Origin: CAMCXT01 sp046302715
GTDB lineage: Bacteria > Bacteroidota > Bacteroidia > M30B66
Direction: 5' to 3'
DNA: 5,394 nt
Assembly: GCA_046302715.1 (NCBI GenBank)
Contig: JBKCHQ010000244.1
Location: 1 to 5,394, forward strand
Of this stretch, positions 1 through 5,084 are shown piece after piece. Every line of letters begins with the position of its first letter. Position 1 is the first letter of the stretch. The notes beneath the pieces were generated by a model, which was not told the DNA's origin, made no database searches, and worked only from the letters and a program-made list of their open reading frames with translations. Position numbers and translations under genes: made by a program.

Positions 1-684
1 GTACACATCCTCAACGGCGATATTGTTTCGCCCAAGCCTGAGATTTTAATTAAGTTGAGGGACGAAAATCCATATTTAGCCCTGGATGATACAGCCTCAT
101 TTAAATTGTTTTTAAAGCGTCCTTCACAAAATGCCGCATCAGCAGTTTATTTTAAAAACAATCCGCTACTTGAGTTCGTTCCGGGAACAAATGATGCAAA
201 CAATGCGCAGGTGCAGTTTAGGCCGCAGCTTAATGAAGATGGCATGTATGAACTTTTAGTAAGTGCAGGCGACCGAACGGGCAATGCTAGCGGTGCCGTG
301 CAATACAGCATCCGTTTTGAGGTGGTAAACCGCAGTACCATAACGGAAGTAATCAATTACCCCAATCCGTTCAGCACCCAAACTCATTTTGTGTTCACCT
401 TAACGGGATCTGTTGTTCCCGATAATTTCAGTATTCAAATCATGACTATAACCGGGCGTGTAGTGAAGGAAATACGTAAAGATGAACTCGGGCCTATCAG
501 AATAGGCCGAAACATAACAGAATATGCCTGGGATGGTCGTGACGAGTTTGGCGATTTGCTCGCCAACGGAACTTATTTATATCGGGTGCGCACATCAATT
601 AACGGTAATGTAATTGAACGCAGAGAAACAGCGATTGATGGCTTTTTCGATAAGGGCTTTGGAAAAATGGTGCTTATTCGGTAG
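1..684 (+). CDS. C-terminal part of a large secreted protein with FlgD-like/T9SS-type C-terminal domain; probable PorU-like C25 cysteine peptidase (5' truncated)
   Basis: The open frame runs in from the left edge: codons 1-18 (VHILNGDIVSPKPEILIK) are continuous with the rest, so the TTG at 55 is not a start. The visible 227 residues hold an Ig-like beta-rich stretch (about 15-110) and then a terminal domain starting at NYPNPF (about 119-124), with WDGRDEFGD (177-185), GTYLYRV (190-196) and the final KMVLIR. NYPNPF plus W-D-G-x-D-x-x-G-x-x-L-x-N-G-x-Y-x-Y is the FlgD-like Ig fold that ends many secreted Bacteroidota proteins, and the closing K-x-V-L-I-R resembles a type IX secretion sorting domain. 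From memory, the whole stretch (start near HILNGDI, 'ELGPI..GRN', end 'GFGKMVLIR') is most like the C-terminus of Cytophagales PorU-like, gingipain-family C25 peptidases, the T9SS sortase class. The catalytic Cys/His domain lies outside the window, so the peptidase identity is inference; the secreted C-terminal domain is well supported. Confidence 0.8.
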   Translation, partial: VHILNGDIVSPKPEILIKLRDENPYLALDDTASFKLFLKRPSQNAASAVYFKNNPLLEFVPGTNDANNAQVQFRPQLNEDGMYELLVSAGDRTGNASGAVQYSIRFEVVNRSTITEVINYPNPFSTQTHFVFTLTGSVVPDNFSIQIMTITGRVVKEIRKDELGPIRIGRNITEYAWDGRDEFGDLLANGTYLYRVRTSINGNVIERRETAIDGFFDKGFGKMVLIR

Positions 685-798
685 CCACTTGGCAGCGACT
701 TAGGTTATTAACACAAATCAGCATTATCAAGGGGTGTAGCGGTTAATTCTTTCCTTGGCGCCTGCCTTCTATTGGCAATGCATTCGTTTCAATAGCTT

Positions 799-806
799 TA
801 CCTTTG
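799..806 (+). promoter_or_regulatory. Bacteroidota-type -7 promoter box (TACCTTTG) for the coiled-coil lipoprotein gene
   Basis: TACCTTTG is an exact match to the Bacteroidota sigma-factor -7 consensus TAnnTTTG. It lies 24 nt before the ATG at 831, which predicts a short leader of roughly 15-20 nt. The nearest upstream TTG (772-774) could act as the -33 box, but its 24-nt spacer is slightly longer than the usual range. The transcription start is not visible directly. Confidence 0.55.
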
Positions 807-830
807 TAGCATCTTAATGAGCATTATACT

Positions 831-1706
831 ATGAAAAAATTACTTTTAATGGCGGTCTCTTTGGTGTTTTTATATGCCTGTGGAGGCGAAGAAAAGCCCA
901 ATCCGGAACTCGAAAAGCTAAAAGCCGAAAAAGCGGCCTTGTTGCAGGAGTCTAATTCAAAAGATTCCACCATCAATTCTTTTATGGAATCGCTTAACGA
1001 GATCGAAGATAATTTACGCACGGTAAAGCAAACTCAAGGAAATATTTCTAAAACTGCTTCATCGGATGCTGAGCTGCAGGGCGATGCTAAAGACCGAATT
1101 AATCAGGATATCAATTATATCAGTGACCTGATGGAGGAAAATAAAAATAAGCTGGTAGCGCTTCAGGCCAAGCTTAAAAAATCCAATATCAAGGTTTCTG
1201 AATTCGAAAAAACCATCCAGCGGTTAACCGAACAGTTGCTCGAAAAAGACAAGGAAATTGCCTTGTTAAAGGAGCAGTTGGAATCCATGAATATTCAAAT
1301 TACCGATTTGAATACCAAAGTGGATAATCTTAAAACCGAGTCTGAAGGTAAGTCGCAGGTTATCGAGCAACAAAAACAAAAAATGAATACCGCTTATTAC
1401 TGCGTAGGAACATACAAAGAACTGCGCGACAATAAGGTGTTGAACAAAGAGGGCGGTTTCCTTGGATTGGGTAAGAAAAAGACCTTGAATGCCGATTTCA
1501 ATAAAGATTATTTTACACAAATTGACATAACTAAGGTTAAGACTATTCCGGTTAATGGAAAAAATGCCAAGCTTGTAACCAATCATCCATCAGCATCTTA
1601 CAAACTTGAGGTGGATAGTAAGAAGCGTGCAAAGAGCTTAACCATCACAGATGAAGAAGAATTCTGGAAGTCAAGCAAATACTTGGTAATCAGTATTGAC
1701 AAATAA
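831..1706 (+). CDS. Coiled-coil lipoprotein with conserved Bacteroidota C-terminal domain (Cbp1-like family candidate)
   Basis: This is a 291-residue envelope lipoprotein. MKK, a hydrophobic stretch and the lipobox LYAC (lipidated Cys17) give a signal peptidase II signal. GGEE follows the cysteine; acidic residues this close are typical of Bacteroidota lipoproteins exported to the cell surface, but the exact export signal differs between clades. Residues about 23-62 and 90-185 are rich in K, E, L and Q with heptad-like spacing and should form long coiled coils. Residues about 186-291 form a separate domain (YYCVGTYKELRDN, GGFLGLGKKKTL, DYFTQIDIT, AKLVTNHPSASYKL, EEFWKSSKYLVISID). I recognise this layout from a widespread Bacteroidota family, some members of which databases label Cbp1-type collagen-binding adhesins; that name is a family label and not evidence of collagen binding here. 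The ATG directly precedes the signal peptide, so the start is secure; there is no Shine-Dalgarno, as usual in this phylum. The gene has its own promoter box and terminator, so it appears monocistronic. Confidence 0.85.
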   Translation: MKKLLLMAVSLVFLYACGGEEKPNPELEKLKAEKAALLQESNSKDSTINSFMESLNEIEDNLRTVKQTQGNISKTASSDAELQGDAKDRINQDINYISDLMEENKNKLVALQAKLKKSNIKVSEFEKTIQRLTEQLLEKDKEIALLKEQLESMNIQITDLNTKVDNLKTESEGKSQVIEQQKQKMNTAYYCVGTYKELRDNKVLNKEGGFLGLGKKKTLNADFNKDYFTQIDITKVKTIPVNGKNAKLVTNHPSASYKLEVDSKKRAKSLTITDEEEFWKSSKYLVISIDK

Positions 1707-1723
1707 AATAGGTTAGGTAAATG

Positions 1724-1759
1724 AAAAGCCCTTCGGTGTTTGCCTGAAGGGCTTTTTTT
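1724..1759 (+). terminator. Rho-independent terminator after the coiled-coil lipoprotein gene
   Basis: AAAAGCCCTTC (1724-1734) pairs perfectly with GAAGGGCTTTT (1746-1756), giving an 11-bp stem. It can extend by G-T and G-C pairs at 1735/1745 and 1736/1744, leaving a loop of about 7 nt. A run of seven T (1753-1759) follows. It starts 17 nt after the stop codon at 1704-1706 and closes transcription before lhgO. On the opposite strand only four T follow the stem, so it is mainly one-directional. Confidence 0.92.
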
Positions 1760-1841
1760 ATGGCAAGCGTAGTAGTAACCATACATGGTAATTGTCGCAT
1801 TTTTTGATGGGATTAAATTTTATAAATAGCCCATAAATATT

Positions 1842-1849
1842 CATTTTTG
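1842..1849 (+). promoter_or_regulatory. Possible degenerate -7 box (CATTTTTG) just upstream of lhgO
   Basis: CATTTTTG differs from TAnnTTTG at one position and ends only 4 nt before the ATG at 1854. If it is a real -7 box, transcription would begin at or next to the start codon, giving a leaderless or nearly leaderless message. No TTG lies at the usual -33 distance. The lhgO promoter must lie between the terminator at 1724-1759 and 1854 unless there is read-through, and this AT-rich stretch offers no better candidate. Confidence 0.25.
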
Positions 1850-1853
1850 TTTC

Positions 1854-3059
1854 ATGGAAAATAATTTCGATTGTTTAATTATTGGAGGGGGTATTGTAGG
1901 ATTGGCAACGGCTTTAAATGTGCTGGAACAAAAGCCCGGTTGTAAGGTGGCTGTGCTCGAAAAAGAGAACGAAGTTGCAAAACATCAAACAGGTAATAAC
2001 TCGGGGGTGATACATTCCGGCATTTATTACAAACCGGGCAGCCTAAAGGCCCGAAACTGTATTCGCGGCTATGAGTTGATGATTGATTTTGCCCGTAAAC
2101 ATGACATTCCGTTTGACTTGTGCGGTAAAGTAATTGTAGCAACCCGGCAATCGGAATTAGAGCAGCTTGATTTGGTGTATCGGCGTGGTATTGAAAATGG
2201 GCTTACCGAAATAAGAAAGATAAATGCTGAGGAAATACGCCAATATGAACCGCATTGTACCGGTATTGCCGGTATTCATGTGCCCTACACAGGTATTATT
2301 GATTACGGTCAGGTGGCCCGTGTAATGCAAAGCCAAATTGAAAAGTTGGGCGGAAAGGTGATTACCGGTTCAGCGGTTACCGATATTGATGTGAATGCTG
2401 ATAGCGTTACGGTTGCCACTCAAAAATCCAGCTTTAATGCGGCGGTGCTTGTTAATTGTGCAGGTTTGTTTTCGGATCGGATAGCTGCCTTAACGGAGAC
2501 AAAAATGGACGTACGCATCATCCCGTTTAGGGGCGAATACTATGAACTTAGAGCGGATAAACGCAATTTGGTAAAAGGCTTAATTTATCCCGTTCCTGAT
2601 CCGAATTTCCCGTTTTTAGGGGTTCATTTTACTAAAATGATTAACGGAGGCGTAGAAGCTGGTCCCAACGCAGTATTTGCATTTAAGCGGGAAGGCTATA
2701 AGATGAGTCAGGTTAATATTACCGACCTGTGGGAGTCGTTATCGTGGCCGGGTTTTAGAAAAGTTGCATCTAAATACTGGCGCACGGGTCTGGGAGAATA
2801 CTATCGTTCGCTTTCGAAAGCAGCATTTACAAAAGCATTGCAGAAATTGATCCCCGACGTACGCGAAGCTGATTTGGTGCCGGCCGGTGCCGGAGTTCGG
2901 GCTCAGGCTTGCGACCGAACAGGTGGTTTATTAGACGATTTTTCTATTGTGGAGAAAAAACGGGTATTGCATGTGTTGAATGCGCCATCGCCCGCTGCAA
3001 CCTCGTCGTTGGCCATTGGTGAAACGCTTTGTCAGAAGGTGCTGGAGCAATTGAAGTAG
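1854..3059 (+). CDS. lhgO: L-2-hydroxyglutarate oxidase (FAD-dependent)
   Basis: This 401-residue enzyme belongs to the DAO/glycerol-3-phosphate dehydrogenase-like FAD oxidoreductases. The family oxidises L-2-hydroxyglutarate to 2-oxoglutarate, removing a toxic by-product of promiscuous malate or lactate dehydrogenase activity, with electrons passing to oxygen or the quinone pool. Visible signatures are the N-terminal dinucleotide-binding motif GGGIVG (11-16), the ribose-binding acidic residue at the end of strand 2 (VAVLEKE, Glu36), the family block HQTGNNSGVIHSGIYY (44-59), FRGEYYEL (225-232), and the C-terminal FAD and active-site segment PAGAGVRAQACD (343-354) followed by NAPSPAATSSLAIGE (376-390). 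Length is normal for LhgO and no key motif is missing. The ATG at 1854 places GxGxxG at the expected distance from the N-terminus. The gene is isolated: an intrinsic terminator lies upstream and a convergent gene downstream, so nothing suggests a dedicated glutarate or lysine catabolic operon here. Confidence 0.93.
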   Translation: MENNFDCLIIGGGIVGLATALNVLEQKPGCKVAVLEKENEVAKHQTGNNSGVIHSGIYYKPGSLKARNCIRGYELMIDFARKHDIPFDLCGKVIVATRQSELEQLDLVYRRGIENGLTEIRKINAEEIRQYEPHCTGIAGIHVPYTGIIDYGQVARVMQSQIEKLGGKVITGSAVTDIDVNADSVTVATQKSSFNAAVLVNCAGLFSDRIAALTETKMDVRIIPFRGEYYELRADKRNLVKGLIYPVPDPNFPFLGVHFTKMINGGVEAGPNAVFAFKREGYKMSQVNITDLWESLSWPGFRKVASKYWRTGLGEYYRSLSKAAFTKALQKLIPDVREADLVPAGAGVRAQACDRTGGLLDDFSIVEKKRVLHVLNAPSPAATSSLAIGETLCQKVLEQLK

Positions 3060-3110
3060 AGCATATCCATTTAGTCAAAAACAGCCTGTTTAGCAAATGA
3101 TGTATTGCAC

Positions 3111-3171
3111 AATCAATCCTACTTATTGATTAAAACGTTAGACATTTTAAGAAATTGGATTTCTGAACGTT
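3111..3171. terminator. Weak AT-rich hairpins in the convergent intergenic region; possible terminators
   Basis: Two inverted repeats lie between the converging stop codons. AATCAAT (3111-3117) pairs with ATTGATT (3125-3131) around a 7-nt loop. AGAAAT (3150-3155) pairs with ATTTCT (3159-3164) around TGG and is flanked by two AACGTT copies (3134-3139, 3166-3171) that can also pair. The stems are short and AT-rich. Only the minus-strand reading is followed by a short T tract (four T after AACG), so efficient intrinsic termination is doubtful. They may slow or end transcription of the DUF5777 operon; lhgO shows no better terminator. Confidence 0.3.
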
Positions 3172-3184
3172 AATTACAAGAAAA

Positions 3185-4123
3185 TTACCCGTTTTTAAAT
3201 CGACTCTTTCGAGCATCAATCAAGGTGAAATTTCGCGAAATGCAAAAACCAGCCATTATGCCTACATCCGACCATTTATTGGTGGTTTCGTGAATGAACG
3301 ACTTTTCAATCATGCCCATACCGTTGGATAAGGTAAGCTGAAATACATGTCCGCCGGTTTCGATATCCACACCCAATGAAAGACAATCCTGTGTTCCACT
3401 TGGTTTGTTAAGCTGGTAATAATATTCGGCATTAATACTTACCCTATTGGTAATTTTTAAACGCCCTCCGGCACCGATAGAGAATAAATCGTGGTCATCA
3501 ATAGCATTATACACCAAGTTTCTATGGGTGAAGGTGGGCGCCACTAAAAACGAAAACGATTCCGAAAATTTTCGCGATAGAAGTAGCTGGTGCGTATAAA
3601 AGAAACGTGATCTGAAATAAGGAAAATCGCTTTTCGTGCCATCAATGGCCCAAGAAGAAAGGTAGTTAACAGTTAAAGGCATTTTTCGCGCGCCTTTAGA
3701 CTGACGTAAAACCCGAAATTTTAAAAAGCCGTCGAAGGTTTTTTGTAGCGTGCTTCGACCCGCGCCAACGGTTAACCAGGGTGTGGCTCCGTATTCCAGC
3801 GCAATGCGCATGGTAGCATTATCGAGCCCCCACAAATTATAGGCACCACTATTAAGGGTTCCAAACCGATGCGAAACCCGCATATCCATCGCTCCAAAAG
3901 CCAGTTGTTCACTGGAATGCCCATTTACTAAACGCGTGGTTTTAAAGGCCGAACGAACGTATTCTACTTGGTTGGAATCGCTCATGGCCTCTTCCATTAA
4001 CTTGGATAAATCAGTTGTTTGAGCTGTAGAAGTTAAAAGCAGTGCCCCAGCAAAGAAAACCGAAAGGCTAAATCGCTTAGAAAGGTTCAAAATACTCCTA
4101 TTTTTTAGGCTCGTACGAAGCAT
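3185..4123 (-). CDS. DUF5777 family beta-barrel protein (outer-membrane barrel candidate)
   Basis: With the ATG at 4123 the product has 312 residues and matches the DUF5777 family as I know it. Recognisable blocks are FKTTRLVNGHS (60-70), SHRFGTLNSGAYNLWGLDNA (84-103), DGFLKFRVLRQ (131-141), THQLLLSRKFSESF (178-191), NAEYYYQL (231-238) and GVDIETGGHVFQLTLSNG (251-268). Alternating hydrophobic and polar residues with many Y, F and G suit an outer-membrane beta barrel. A signal peptide is present (SKRFSLSVFFAGALLLTSTAQ region, 15-35). The molecular function is unknown. The start is uncertain: the ATG overlaps the yceI-like gene by 26 bp and leaves a long N-terminal extension, whereas a TTG at 4090-4088 lies 7 nt past that gene's stop, follows AGGAG (4099-4095) and gives a compact signal peptide and a 301-residue product. 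I consider the two about equally likely; a GTG at 4129 is less likely. This is the last gene of the minus-strand operon. Confidence 0.85.
   Translation of the reverse strand: MLRTSLKNRSILNLSKRFSLSVFFAGALLLTSTAQTTDLSKLMEEAMSDSNQVEYVRSAFKTTRLVNGHSSEQLAFGAMDMRVSHRFGTLNSGAYNLWGLDNATMRIALEYGATPWLTVGAGRSTLQKTFDGFLKFRVLRQSKGARKMPLTVNYLSSWAIDGTKSDFPYFRSRFFYTHQLLLSRKFSESFSFLVAPTFTHRNLVYNAIDDHDLFSIGAGGRLKITNRVSINAEYYYQLNKPSGTQDCLSLGVDIETGGHVFQLTLSNGMGMIEKSFIHETTNKWSDVGIMAGFCISRNFTLIDARKSRFKNG
4095..4099 (-). promoter_or_regulatory. Shine-Dalgarno-like AGGAG overlapping the yceI-like stop codon
   Basis: On the minus strand the TAG stop of the YceI-family gene runs straight into AGGAG, followed after four nt by TTG (4090-4088), a possible start for the DUF5777 gene. 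Bacteroidota seldom rely on Shine-Dalgarno pairing, so it may be chance, but its position suits translational coupling and it is the main sequence reason to question the upstream ATG start. Confidence 0.35.
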
Positions 4124-4655
4124 CAACACGAATCTCTATAGTATCTGAAATTTTGTCCTTGTGCATGGGTTTGCGCTCAATTTTGTAATCGTCAAGTTTA
4201 ACGTTAAACTTTGACTGTGCCGAAATTTTACCGCCTTTAATGGTTATGGTACCATCGGTGGCCACCGGCTTGGTAACGCCGTGCATGGTAAGATTACCGC
4301 TTACCTTGGTTTTATAGGTACCGTCTTTTGAAAAATTTATTTCATTAAGATTGGTAATTTTTCCTTTAAAATCGGCCTTAGGATAGGTAGAACTTTTCAT
4401 AAAATTTTCGTTGAAATGCTCTTCCATAAGGGCTTTTTCAAATTTAAAGCTTTTAATCAGTACCGCAAACTGCATTTCGCCTGTAGATTTATTAATAACC
4501 GCAGTAGCTTCTTTATTCTCAGCACTGATGTCTTCGATAGGAGTTGAGGAGTAAAACGATACCTTGGCGCTACGCGTCATGTGAATGTCTTGTGCATAAG
4601 CGGATGATGCACCTATAAGCAAGAATGTAAAAAACTGAAGAATTTTCTTTTTCAT
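4098..4655 (-). CDS. YceI family periplasmic protein (isoprenoid/lipid-binding lipocalin-like fold)
   Basis: This 185-residue secreted protein has a clear signal peptide (MKKK, hydrophobic core, AYA then QD, cleavage after about residue 21), so it acts in the periplasm. The mature part shows the YceI pattern: VSFYSSTPIEDISAEN (32-47), FEKALMEEHFNENFM (72-86), YPKADFKGKI (91-100), the hallmark GNLTMHGVTKPV (120-131), and FNVKLDDYKIE (150-160) before a final strand DTIEIRVDASYE (171-182). The family forms an extended antiparallel barrel with a deep pocket, and studied members bind polyisoprenoid or other amphiphilic molecules; the ligand here cannot be read from sequence. Length is typical. It lies 17 bp after the cytochrome gene and before the DUF5777 gene, so a shared transcript is likely. 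The ATG at 4655 directly precedes the signal peptide. An unusually long palindrome lies inside the gene at 4191-4215. Confidence 0.92.
   Translation of the reverse strand: MKKKILQFFTFLLIGASSAYAQDIHMTRSAKVSFYSSTPIEDISAENKEATAVINKSTGEMQFAVLIKSFKFEKALMEEHFNENFMKSSTYPKADFKGKITNLNEINFSKDGTYKTKVSGNLTMHGVTKPVATDGTITIKGGKISAQSKFNVKLDDYKIERKPMHKDKISDTIEIRVDASYEPKK
4191..4215. repeat. 25-bp near-perfect palindrome inside the YceI-family gene
   Basis: The core AAGTTTAACGTTAAACTT (4194-4211) is an 18-bp perfect palindrome. The symmetry continues with GTC on the left (4191-4193) and GAC on the right (4213-4215) if one extra T at 4212 is bulged. It has no spacer, so in DNA it looks like a dimeric protein site and in RNA it would need a small central loop. 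It encodes KFNVKLD of the YceI protein, so it may simply follow from the codons used. Confidence 0.5.
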
Positions 4656-4660
4656 GATTT

Positions 4661-4668
4661 CAAATTTA
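4661..4668 (-). promoter_or_regulatory. TAAATTTG box immediately upstream of the YceI-family start
   Basis: On the minus strand TAAATTTG fits the TAnnTTTG -7 consensus and ends 5 nt before the ATG at 4655. No TTG is found at -33 distance, so a full promoter is not supported. It could drive a leaderless internal transcript or simply be an A/T-rich translation-initiation region. The same octamer precedes the cytochrome gene. Confidence 0.3.
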
Positions 4669-4672
4669 ACGT

Positions 4673-5065
4673 TTATTCAGGATGCCCGGCATTTAACCAG
4701 GCTTTTATTTTATTGATGTTACAAGGTCCCATTCTCAAGCCCATTCGTGGCATTCTTAATTCGGGATCGTCGGTTGTAAGGCGCATGATAAACTGGTTGT
4801 CTGGATTGGAAACATAGGCATCCAGAGCCTGATAGGTCGAAAAGTCAACTCCACTTTCAGATTCTACGCCGGTGTGACACGTCATACAATTATTTCCTAC
4901 CAAGATTTGCTGGATTTTACTGTAATTCATACTTGTGGTGTCGCATACGGTTTCGTTGTCCAATACTTCCTCTTCAAATACATCATAAGAGCATGAAGTT
5001 AATACTACAGTTAAAACCACTGTTAAAAATGTGCCACTCAATACCCAACTTCTATTGCTTATCAT
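4673..5065 (-). CDS. Mono-heme c-type cytochrome lipoprotein
   Basis: The product has 130 residues from the ATG at 5065. An upstream TTG at 5074 is open in frame but adds only three residues before the signal peptide, so the ATG is preferred. The N-terminus is a lipoprotein signal with TVVLTVVLTSC, lipid-bearing Cys25, followed by an acidic EEE at 31-33, so the protein is membrane-anchored facing the periplasm or surface. CMTCH (60-64) is a heme-c attachment site with His64 as proximal ligand. The distal ligand is probably Met105 in RMPRMG; Met108 and Met112 are alternatives. Two further cysteines (Cys41 before the first helix, Cys115 in GPCNINKIKAWLNAG) sit where related Bacteroidota cytochromes of the 'YSK.QQIL..NC..CH ... 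I..WL.AG' type have a conserved pair, so a disulfide is plausible. The likely role is electron transfer in the envelope; the partner is unknown. It lies 19 bp after the AI-2E transporter gene and 17 bp before the YceI-family gene. Confidence 0.88.
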   Translation of the reverse strand: MISNRSWVLSGTFLTVVLTVVLTSCSYDVFEEEVLDNETVCDTTSMNYSKIQQILVGNNCMTCHTGVESESGVDFSTYQALDAYVSNPDNQFIMRLTTDDPELRMPRMGLRMGPCNINKIKAWLNAGHPE

Positions 5066-5071
5066 AGTAAT

Positions 5072-5079
5072 CAAATTTA
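5072..5079 (-). promoter_or_regulatory. TAAATTTG box immediately upstream of the cytochrome start
   Basis: TAAATTTG on the minus strand matches TAnnTTTG and ends 6 nt before the ATG at 5065. There is no TTG at the -33 position. The region also has A at -3, -6, -12 and -13 relative to the ATG, the A-rich pattern described for initiation without Shine-Dalgarno in Flavobacterium. It is therefore either a weak internal promoter or a translation-initiation context; its position also supports the ATG at 5065 over the TTG at 5074, which overlaps the box. Confidence 0.3.
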
Positions 5080-5084
5080 GAAAC

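Noticed and set aside
720..827. AGCATTAT occurs at 720-727 and 820-827 in the intergenic region before the lipoprotein gene
   Set aside because: An 8-bp AT-rich direct repeat 100 bp apart is easily due to chance; no target-site or mobile-element structure accompanies it.
685..830. Search for a terminator or small RNA between the first two plus-strand genes
   Set aside because: Only 4-bp stems such as TGCC/GGCA and no T-run were found, so no RNA feature is supported there.
1266..1586. Open frame of 106 codons on the minus strand inside the lipoprotein gene
   Set aside because: It lies entirely antisense to a well-supported gene, has no recognisable domain or start context, and looks like a shadow of the coding frame.
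3230..3241. 12-bp palindrome ATTTCGCGAAAT near the end of the DUF5777 gene
   Set aside because: About one 12-bp palindrome is expected by chance in a window this size, and it lies in coding sequence with no extension of the symmetry.
4989..5018. Imperfect tandem repeat encoding TVVLTVVLT in the cytochrome signal peptide
   Set aside because: Short hydrophobic low-complexity repeats are common in signal peptides and the two units already differ at several bases; no special role is suggested.
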